Below, piece by piece: positions 32,700 through 39,300 of a DNA stretch of 64,000 nucleotides (positions are counted from its first letter, which is position 1; every line of letters starts with the position of its first letter). Made by a program: the position numbers and the translations under genes. The stretch spans positions 85,829,539-85,893,538 of the forward strand of contig CM051519.1 of assembly GCA_028015205.1 (NCBI GenBank). The letters are read 5' to 3'. The DNA comes from Mytilisepta virgata. Lineage: Eukaryota; Mollusca; Bivalvia; Mytilida; Mytilidae. Under the pieces are notes generated by a model. The model was not told the DNA's origin. It saw only the letters and a program-made list of their open reading frames with translations, and did not search any database.

Positions 32700-33158
32700 A
32701 TGGCATCGAAAACGCCTCTCGTTGAGTTAGTGGTTCCTGCTAGATATTTAATACCTGTGGATCTATCTAACACCAAAGCAAAACCACAAAGGAAAAGGAA
32801 ATTACTTCTAACCAAAGTGAAGAGAACCAAACGGCTGGATAACACAAGTGGAGGACCCAACAAAGTGGATCCAAACAAGAAATGTAAAAAGTGTCAAACG
32901 AACAAGAGCTTTGCGGACTTCTACAAAAACATGAATATCTGCAAGGGATGTAGAAGGATTGACAACGAGTGGAAAAGACTTAAAAGAGACCTCATCAGAA
33001 AAGCGAAATCTGAACTGCAACAATGTCGAAACGAATACTTTGCCAAACGCTTGTGTATGAATCAACAAGCCGCTGAGGAACCTGTATCTAATATAAGCAC
33101 TTGCAGGACGACCGGAACTCATTCTGCTATCGACTACCAGGAAATAAAGACGTCTTAA
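32700..33158 (+). CDS. Gene 1, right arm: basic CxxC zinc-binding protein
   Basis: 152 residues. A basic patch at residues 28-45 is followed by a four-cysteine site C62, C65, C81, C84 (C-x2-C-x15-C-x2-C) and a Lys/Arg-rich helix after it. This arrangement is common in small DNA- or RNA-binding fingers; no nuclease catalytic residues are seen. It starts after a TATA-like box at about 32630. TAA (33156-33158) is followed with no gap, in the same frame, by the ATG of gene 2. This suggests coupled translation, or a former single frame. The family is not recognised; a role in nucleic-acid binding is inferred. Confidence 0.65.
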   Translation: MASKTPLVELVVPARYLIPVDLSNTKAKPQRKRKLLLTKVKRTKRLDNTSGGPNKVDPNKKCKKCQTNKSFADFYKNMNICKGCRRIDNEWKRLKRDLIRKAKSELQQCRNEYFAKRLCMNQQAAEEPVSNISTCRTTGTHSAIDYQEIKTS

Positions 33159-33650
33159 ATGTATACCTGTGGATACCAATCCAAGCAAAACTTTAACCTA
33201 GTGCGACACAAAAAGAATGCACATGGTATTGAAGAGGATTCAACAGACTATAGTAGTGATTCAGCTTCAGACACCACCACAGAAGCCGATAACGATGAAT
33301 CGGAACAAAGTAGTGACCATGGATCCAACGAAGACTCCGAAGAGCTTTGCGAACAGTCCCTATGGGAAGTCGTTTTGAACATAACATTTCAAGTACATCA
33401 ATCGGAATACTCACAGACAGTAAACGAAGTAGTGGAAGCCGGAATGGAAGAAGACAAGGCACGCTTGGCAGCATATAGAGACATGTTTGACTCATACAGA
33501 GACGAAATACGAAAGCATTACCTCGGACTGGTGTCCTGGCATCAAGACATAAATAAAGACCCCGTACATAGAGAGATCAAGAAAAAACGGCTAAACGCTG
33601 GAGAGAATAGGAAGACTACGAATCAAAAGAATCATGGGATTAGGCCGTAG
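33159..33650 (+). CDS. Gene 2, right arm: C2H2-like acidic protein
   Basis: 163 residues. It has an incomplete C2H2 finger (Cys4, His17, His22) where Met1 sits at the expected first-cysteine position. Residues about 25-65 are strongly acidic and serine-rich; about 68-145 are charged and probably helical. The six-A run gives this arm a different C-terminus from the others. A more protein-like C-terminal frame follows to TGA at 33728-33730, with TAG at 33608 and 33641, so the family's natural end is probably lost here. Function unknown; a DNA-binding regulator is possible. Confidence 0.6.
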   Translation: MYTCGYQSKQNFNLVRHKKNAHGIEEDSTDYSSDSASDTTTEADNDESEQSSDHGSNEDSEELCEQSLWEVVLNITFQVHQSEYSQTVNEVVEAGMEEDKARLAAYRDMFDSYRDEIRKHYLGLVSWHQDINKDPVHREIKKKRLNAGENRKTTNQKNHGIRP

Positions 33651-33730
33651 AAAAACGAAAATATCTGCTTAACCGTGTATTGAACGACTACGACCCACCT
33701 CCAGCTGAAGACAGCAATAACTCTATGTGA
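33600..33730 (+). pseudogene. TAG-interrupted continuation of gene 2, right arm
   Basis: The frame ends at TGA 33728-33730 and is interrupted by TAG at 33608-33610 and 33641-33643. Both TAG codons are at the same places in all three copies. Only one amino-acid change (Asp to Asn) is seen between copies near the end. Confidence 0.45.
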
Positions 33731-33794
33731 CGGAGGAATTGGAACATATTACAAAGAAAAACAGAAAAAAATATAACAAAAAAAGGGAAGGAGG

Positions 33795-33950
33795 GTAATG
33801 CAGCCTATATATGTTTATACATATATATAGCCAGTCACAAGCCTGGACAAATGCAGAGTGCCCTTAAAAAATTGAGCAGGATTAATGCAGCCTATCTTAT
33901 GATAGCCAGTCACAAGCCTGGATAAATGCAGAGTGGACTTTTAAATAACC
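33795..33950 (+). repeat. Promoter-like cassettes 1 and 2, right arm
   Basis: TAATGCAGCCTAT, an AT palindrome, ATAGCCAGTCACAAGCCTGG and ATGCAGAGTG occur at 33797-33860 and again at 33882-33935. CTTAAAAAAT and TTTTAAATAA follow respectively. Confidence 0.6.
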
Positions 33951-34008
33951 CGGATCTAAGGGTGCTCTCGCACAGATCCAATCTTTGACTAACGACAATC
34001 GACCACCA

Positions 34009-34323
34009 CTAGCAACAGCGGCGAAAACAGCGACAAGTTGCCCCAAAACTGAAATGAGGTAAGGTCATCATTAGCAGAGCAAGAGAAAAACAGCGATGAG
34101 CAGCAAAAAGCAAGAGAATGGGTGCAGCCATCTTTGATGTCCATCTAACATCATCGAGACAGAGAACATTCGTCCCCATCCTGGAATGGAAGTATCTTAG
34201 TTCTCCGGTCTCTGCGTTTCTCAGTATAAATCCAAACGACACGTTGATCTTGAAGGTCGTATTTTGTAGGTTGAATGTGTGGCGAACCATATCAGGAAAG
34301 GTGGCGGATGTAATCTCGTTCAT
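34009..34323 (-). CDS. Gene 3, right arm: unknown protein, C-terminus replaced by repeat
   Basis: 104 codons from ATG at 34323. An AT-rich TATA-like block (about 34412-34432) lies ~95 bp upstream, so genes 3 and 4 diverge from a shared region. Residues about 25-60 (VSFGFILRNAETGELRYFHS and the following GTNVL) look like a conserved protein core. From about residue 72 the sequence is derived from the 31-bp array family. The gene is therefore probably a 5' fragment of a larger gene. No family assigned. Confidence 0.5.
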   Translation of the reverse strand: MNEITSATFPDMVRHTFNLQNTTFKINVSFGFILRNAETGELRYFHSRMGTNVLCLDDVRWTSKMAAPILLLFAAHRCFSLALLMMTLPHFSFGATCRCFRRCC

Positions 34324-34409
34324 CCTGAACACGATTGTCGGTATTTTCCTCTGTCCGGGTGGACTGCCAGTGCCTCAGATACAAAACCCCGGTATCGGGA
34401 TCTTCTGGC

Positions 34410-34465
34410 AACACTATATATACATGTATATATGTAGACAGTTACAAGTTTGTCAATGCAGAGTA
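34410..34465 (+). promoter_or_regulatory. Promoter-like cassette 3, right arm
   Basis: CTATATATACATGTATATATGTAG palindrome (24 bp at 34414-34437), then ACAGTTACAAG and CAATGCAGAGTAG: a diverged copy of cassettes 1 and 2. It lies just upstream of the gene 4 TATA box. Confidence 0.55.
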
Positions 34466-34477
34466 GTCTCATGTCAT

Positions 34478-34485
34478 AAATGTAT
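34478..34485 (+). promoter_or_regulatory. TATA box of gene 4, right arm
   Basis: TATAAAAG on the plus strand (in ATGTATAAAAGGAAG), about 40 bp before the gene 4 ATG at 34524. Confidence 0.65.
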
Positions 34486-34523
34486 AAAAGGAAGTGAAGA
34501 TAGTCAGAGAAGTCATTCGTACG

Positions 34524-34664
34524 ATGGACCCCTTCCAAGTATACGAGAGAATCGTCACAGCCATGTTCGAAGACAGTGTGGTGAACCAAGGAAGACTGGT
34601 CGTATTGTCGGCGTTTACTCGTACCTATTGTGATCAGTTTCCGGATTGGGCGCCACATATTTGA
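34524..34664 (+). CDS. Gene 4, right arm: small protein with a Bcl-2 BH1-like motif
   Basis: 46 codons. Residues 14-24, MFEDSVVNQGR, and the following hydrophobic run resemble BH1. The right arm has Ser where copy A has the more typical Gly. Upstream is only promoter sequence, so the protein would begin just before BH1 and lack the BH3 and BH2 regions. If it is a Bcl-2 relative, it is a truncated one, or other exons exist that I cannot find. Apoptosis control is a usual job of viral Bcl-2 homologues, but for this gene that is speculation. Confidence 0.45.
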   Translation: MDPFQVYERIVTAMFEDSVVNQGRLVVLSAFTRTYCDQFPDWAPHI

Positions 34665-34707
34665 ACAGCGTACCATCGTGTTGATCTATCGAAACGGTTG
34701 GAATTGA

Positions 34708-34845
34708 CCAATGAAAATGCCAGATTTTCGACCAATCGGAACGGGAGAAGTTAACCAATCACGATGTCGGAAAGATAGCCAATCATGTTTCACGTTTCAT
34801 AATATAAGAACCAATCCAGTTCATCTTCGATATGTATATAAATAG
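34708..34845 (+). promoter_or_regulatory. Five CCAAT boxes and TATA box of gene 5, right arm
   Basis: CCAAT starts at 34708, 34732, 34755, 34779 and 34811; TATATAAATAG at 34835-34845; ATG at 34876. Spacing near 24 bp is about two helical turns plus, so the sites lie roughly on one face. Confidence 0.75.
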
Positions 34846-34875
34846 ACCAGCTAGAAGAGGAATCAGTCAGCCGAT

Positions 34876-35391
34876 ATGTCTCGTAAAGAAAAGAAAACCA
34901 AAGACCAGACCAAGCGCGATATCGTCCAAGACGCCATGACAGATTCCAATATTCCTTTGAAAGTACTACTGGGTGGAGGACGTTATGCTGAACTCACAGA
35001 ATGGAATGGCAGTAAAAGAGTAGATTTGAGATTTTGGGAAAGTGAAACGGTGCCCACAAAGACCGGAGTCAGCCTGTCGTTAATGCAGTGGAAAATGTTG
35101 TGCAGTACTACAGAAGTGGTGGACGACCTGATCACCAGAATCAAGGACAAAGAACCGGTGGACTGGAGATATCATCTGGGAGAAGATATTTATGTCATCA
35201 TTAAAGCACCCTATCCTATTATTCACGTCAGAAAATATTTCGTGCCTAACGGAGAACTGACTTTACAGCCAACCAAGAGAGGTATAACGCTGAGTCCTTA
35301 CGAATGGCAAGAACTGAAGAAGATCATACCTTTGTTTGAAGAGAAAGAACCAGAACTTAAAACATTGACTGATGTAGATTTTGTCAAATAA
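34876..35391 (+). CDS. Gene 5, right arm: tandem PC4/Sub1-like ssDNA-binding protein
   Basis: 171 residues. A Lys-rich N-terminus (1-14) precedes two PC4-like units. Unit 1 (about 28-76) has VDLRFWE and KTGVSLSLMQW. Unit 2 (about 98-151) has YHLGEDIYVIIK, IHVRKYF and GELTLQPTKRGITLSPYEW, a close fit to the PC4 pattern of a beta sheet followed by K-x-GI-x-L-x-x-x-x-W. PC4 is a nuclear transcription coactivator that binds single-stranded DNA. An element-encoded version could act in transcription or replication. The start is set by the TATA spacing and conservation. AATAAA (35387-35392) overlaps the stop. It is the best-preserved gene of the arm, identical in both arms. Confidence 0.82.
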   Translation: MSRKEKKTKDQTKRDIVQDAMTDSNIPLKVLLGGGRYAELTEWNGSKRVDLRFWESETVPTKTGVSLSLMQWKMLCSTTEVVDDLITRIKDKEPVDWRYHLGEDIYVIIKAPYPIIHVRKYFVPNGELTLQPTKRGITLSPYEWQELKKIIPLFEEKEPELKTLTDVDFVK

Positions 35392-35480
35392 AATATGAAA
35401 CTGTTTCATTTGTGTTTGTGTTAAATATCCCAGTATACATTCATAACGATCAGTCTTGATCTACCAATCAAACCGACAAC

Positions 35481-35516
35481 ATGAGTACCGAGTGGCCTTC
35501 CGATCATCAGCAGTAA
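35481..35516 (+). other. Short ORF relic after gene 5, right arm
   Basis: ATG plus 10 codons and TAA, as at 2967-3002 and in the left arm (about 28632-28667). Followed directly by repeat-rich sequence. Confidence 0.2.
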
Positions 35517-37400
35517 ACTACATTCCTTCAGCAGTAGCAGCAGCAGCGATTAAAAGTGACAAATAGCACCAAAAACTGAAATGAGCACGCGAGTAAGATC
35601 ATGAGTAGCGATGAACAGCAAAGAGCAAGAGACGAGCAGCGATGACGAACAGCGATGACGAACAGCAACAAGCAGCAGGAGTGAAATGAGCACGCGAGTA
35701 AGGCACTGAGTAGGGATGAGCAGCAAAGAACAAGAAAGGATCAGCGATGAGCAAGAGAAAAAACAGCGATGAGCAAGAGAAGAGCAGCGATAACGAACAG
35801 CAAAAAGCAGCAGGAGCAGTAGTGGCAGCGAAAACAGAGACAAGTAGCCCCAAAAAAACGAAATAAGCACGCGAGTAAGGTAAGGAGTAGCGATGAACAA
35901 CAAAGAACAAGAGAAAAACAGTGATGAGCAACAAAGAGCGAGAGAAAAACAGCCATAAGCAGTAAAGAGCAAGAGAAAAACAGCGATGAGCAGTAAAGAA
36001 CGAGAGAAAAACAGTGATGAGCAACAAAGAGCGAGAGAAAAACAGCCATAAGCAGTAAAGAGCAAGAGAAAAAACAGCGATGAGCAGTAAAGAACGAGAA
36101 AAACATTGATGAGCAGTAAAGAGCAAGAGAAAAACAGTGATGAGCAACAAAGAACAAGAGAAAAAAACAGCGATGAGAAGCATAGAGCAAGAGAAAAACA
36201 GCGATGAGCAGTAAAGAGCAAGAGAAAAACAGCGATGACCAGTAAAGAACAAGAGAAAAACAGTGATGAGCAGTAAAGAGCAAGAGAAAAACAGTGATGA
36301 GCAACAAAGAACAAGAGAAAAACAGCGATGAGAAGCATAGAGCAAGAGAAAAACAGCGATGAGCAGTAAAGAGCAAGAGACAAACAGCGATGAGCTACAA
36401 AAATCAAGAGAAAAACTGCGATAAGCAGTAAAGAACAAGAGAAAAACAGTGACGAGCAGTAAAGAGCAAGAGAAAAACAGTGATGAGCAACAAAGAACAA
36501 GAGAAAAAACAGCGACGAGCAGTAAACAGCACGAGAAAAACATTGACGAGCAACAAAAACCAAGAGAAAAACAGCGATGAGCAACAAAGAGCGAGAGAAA
36601 AACAGCGATAAGCAGTAAAGAGCAAGGGACAAACAGCGATGAGCTACAAAAACCAAGAGAAAAACAGCGATAAGCAGTAAAGAACAAGAGAAAAACAGTG
36701 ATGAGCAGTAAAGAGCAAGAGAAAAACAGTGATGAGCAACAAAGAACAAGAGAAAAATTGCGATGAGCAGCAAAGAGCACGTGGAAAACAGCGATGAGCT
36801 ACAAAAACCAAGAGAAAAACAGCGATGAGCAGTAAAGATCAAGAGAAAACAGTGATTAGCAGTAAAGAACGAGAGAAAAACAGCGACGAGCAGTAAAGAA
36901 CAAGAGAAAAACAGTGATGAGCAGTAAAGAGCAAGAGAAAAACAGTGATGAGCAACAAAGAACAAGATAAAAACAGCGATGAGCAGTAAACAGCACGAGA
37001 AAAACAGTGACGACCAGTAAAGAACAAGAGAAAAACAGTGATGAGCAGTAAAGAGCAAGAGAAAAATAGTGATGAGCAACAAAGAACAAGAGAAAAACAG
37101 CGACGAGCAGCAAAGAGAACGAAAAAAACAGCGACGAGCTACAAAAACCAAGAGAAAAACAGCGACGAGCTACAAAAACCAAGAGAAAAACAGCGACGAG
37201 CTACAAAAACCAAGAGGAAAAACAGCGATAAGTAGTAACGAGCAAGAGAAAAACAGTGATGAGCCGTAAAGAACAAGAGAAAAACAGTGATGAGCAGTAA
37301 AGAGCAAGAGAAAAACAGTGATGAGCAACAAAGAACAAGAGAAAAACAGCGATGAGCAGCAAAGAGCACGAGAAAAACAGCGATGAACAAGATAAGAGCA
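35517..37400. repeat. 31-bp minisatellite array and related units, right arm
   Basis: Main array about 35890-37390 (near 48 units), with mixed short units and two ~80-bp blocks (around 35540 and 35680) before it. The minus strand is stop-free over 533 codons for the reason given for copy A. Confidence 0.9.
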
Positions 37401-38214
37401 GCAATGACGAACACCAACAAGCAGCAGGAGCGGAAGCAGCAGCGAAAACACCGACAAGTAACCCCAAGAATCTTAAATCAGCAGGTGAATATAGTCATTA
37501 TTAGCGATGAGCAGCATGGAGCAGCGAAGAGCAAGCGAGGAGAAGCGAAGCATAGAGCAATGAAATAGACCGCCGTTGCTAAGGACACCCCTCCATTGAG
37601 CGGTGACAAGCATCAGCTTGAGGTAAGGGGACATAATCCAATCCTAGTCCTCACAGAAAACATCACTCACGGATGAAAAGAGCGGGATAAGGGGAGATAA
37701 TTCAATCAAAGATCCAGAGACGACCGAGAAGAGCGGGAAAAGGGAGATAATTCAATCTGGCTCAATCCCTTATGAATTTGAAGTGGTACTAGTGTTAGGG
37801 TAAACGATTGTCTTTAGGGTACTTTCAGGTCTGAGTACAGTGCAGAGCAGCGTTGAGCAGCAAAGAGCAAGAGAAGAGCAGCGATGACGAACAGCAACAA
37901 GCCTGAGTAGCGATGAGCAGCAAGGAGTAGCAAAGAGCGGGATGGAGCAAGAGAAGAGAAGTGAATGCAATGAAATGGACCGCCGTTGCTAAGGACACCC
38001 ATCCATTGGTGACAGCATTACTTGGAGGTAAGGGGACATAATCCAATCCTACCGTTGGTCCTCACAGAAAATACTGAAAAGAGCGGGATAAGGGGAGATA
38101 ATCCAAACGTATACTCTCGGACTTCGACATATCAGTGAGGGTATCAGACCGATGAAAGATCCAGAGACGACCGAGAAGTGCGGGAAAAGAGAGATAATTC
38201 AATCTGGTCAAGCA
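37401..38214. other. Conserved spacer, right arm
   Basis: Contains GTTGCTAAGG twice (about 37573 and 37984), each followed ~60 bp later by GGGGACATAATCCAATCCTA, and GAGCGGGATAAGGGGAGATAA blocks. No gene seen. Confidence 0.6.
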
Positions 38215-38800
38215 TGGCACTTCCGGGTCCGTGATTAGCGTCACTTCCGTAAACAAAATATGAGAAAATGGCGCCAAAATCCATTACTTCCGGTTGCGTA
38301 TGCGCCTGACTTCCGGGTACTTCCGGTTCCTCCTACCCATGCGCAGACGACACATCCGGGTCCTGGCACGTGACTTGCGTCACTTCCATAAACAAAGCAT
38401 GGGGAAAACCCATCACTTCCGGTTGCGCATGCGCGCAAACAACTTCCGGGTACTTCCGGTTCCGCCTGAACATGCGCAGACCACACATCCGGGTCCTAGC
38501 ACATGACTTGCGTCACTTTCGTAAAGAAAGCATGGGGAAAACCCATCACTTCCGGTTGCGCATGCGCGCAAACAACTTCCGGGTACTTCCGGTTCTGCCT
38601 ACGCATGCGCAGACGGCACATCCGGGTCCTGGCACGTGACTTGCGTCACTTCCGTAAACAAATGGCGGGAAAACACGTTACTTCCGGTTGCGCATGCGCG
38701 CAAACCACTTCCGGGTACTTCCGGTTCCGGTCACGTGACTTCCGGTTCCGGTTACGTCACTTCCGGCTCCACCACCACCACCACCACCACCTCAAATGAT
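38215..38800. promoter_or_regulatory. Subterminal ETS/NRF1-like/E-box-like array, right arm
   Basis: About four ~130-bp units. GCGCATGCGC occurs at 38425-38434 and again about 132 and 264 bp further on; ACTTCCGG occurs more than fifteen times; GGCACGTGACTTGCGTCACT recurs. A (CCA)n run sits next to the terminus. Confidence 0.7.
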
Positions 38801-38825
38801 AATTTAGAACCGCATATATACTACT

Positions 38826-38942
38826 TATCTTTGAATGGTCAACAGCTAATCAATGCTAAACATATAGCTTCAACTCCTATTTTGTGTTTTAATTTAATGA
38901 AGTTTAGCCTTCACTAAATGACAAACGTCAAGTAAAAAGCCT
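38826..38942. repeat. Right target duplication and flank
   Basis: TATCTT at 38826-38831, then sequence matching 21289-21400 of the empty-site paralogue. Confidence 0.85.
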
Positions 38943-39207
38943 ACTTAATAAAAATACTTTACCGTTATATGTTTTCCTCTTATACCTGGAAAATTTTTGA
39001 TAAACTAATAAACACTAAGCATTCTCACCATTCATTTTTTCCATTTGACAATATGTGTCGCTCATGAAGGTTGAACAACCAACAGAGTTTTATTTTTTTT
39101 TTTAACATATGTTTCATTTTGACGTTGTTTCCTTGAAGCAATTATTTTCACGTAAACGCAAACTTTGAACCATTTCATTTTTAAACATTGATCATGTTGA
39201 TAAATAC
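38943..39207. other. Intron sequence, no feature
   Basis: AT-rich; nothing seen. Confidence 0.45.
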
Positions 39208-39300
39208 CTGATATTTGGTATCGTAGATGACAACGTCACCATATCCAAATGTTTCGCCCAATACTACCAAGAGCAGTGGCAACGATGGCAGAAATAACAT
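39208..39300 (-). CDS. Small secreted protein, exon 1 with signal peptide
   Basis: 31 codons from ATG (39298-39300). A hydrophobic core rich in Leu/Val at residues 2-14 is followed by small residues (GETFGYG), a clear signal peptide. It ends in CAG with donor GTATTT (39202-39207, minus strand). Phase 0 joins exactly with exon 2 at 23612. The joined protein has 126 residues. The exon pairing is a prediction; a cDNA would settle it. Confidence 0.65.

Larger units (their letters stand above)
25601..38825. mobile_element. Complete palindromic element, 13,225 bp
   Basis: It begins AGTAGTATATATGCGG and ends with the exact complement. The left arm (25601 to about 32048) and right arm (about 32065-38825) are inverted copies, nearly identical but with substitutions and different lengths of the 31-bp and telomere-like arrays. 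TATCTT flanks both ends, and the paralogous empty site (21283) has it once. Each arm has genes 1-5 with their own promoters. No polymerase, integrase, transposase or capsid is visible, so mobility would need a helper. A 6-bp target duplication and AG...CT ends match Polinton/Maverick-type integration. Differences between arms, and the target duplication, argue against an assembly fold-back. Confidence 0.9.

Noticed and set aside
32808..33188. 126- and 100-codon minus-strand frames opposite genes 1 and 2
   Set aside because: Antisense shadows; the plus-strand frames have zinc motifs, acidic tracts and in-frame indels.
34118..34633. 171-codon plus-strand frame opposite gene 3 (also 29516-30031)
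   Set aside because: It is antisense to the more protein-like gene 3, overlaps promoter cassette 3 and the gene 4 TATA box, and includes low-complexity AT-derived residues.
35550..37151. Long hydrophobic 'membrane protein' on the minus strand (533 codons, with similar ones at 3004-6959 and 27041-28550)
   Set aside because: Explained by the stop-free 31-bp unit; all three frames are open and overlap, with no independent start, domain or conserved end.
25601..38825. Assembly or sequencing fold-back artefact
   Set aside because: The arms differ by substitutions and by array length, and the element is bounded by target duplications absent from the paralogous empty site.
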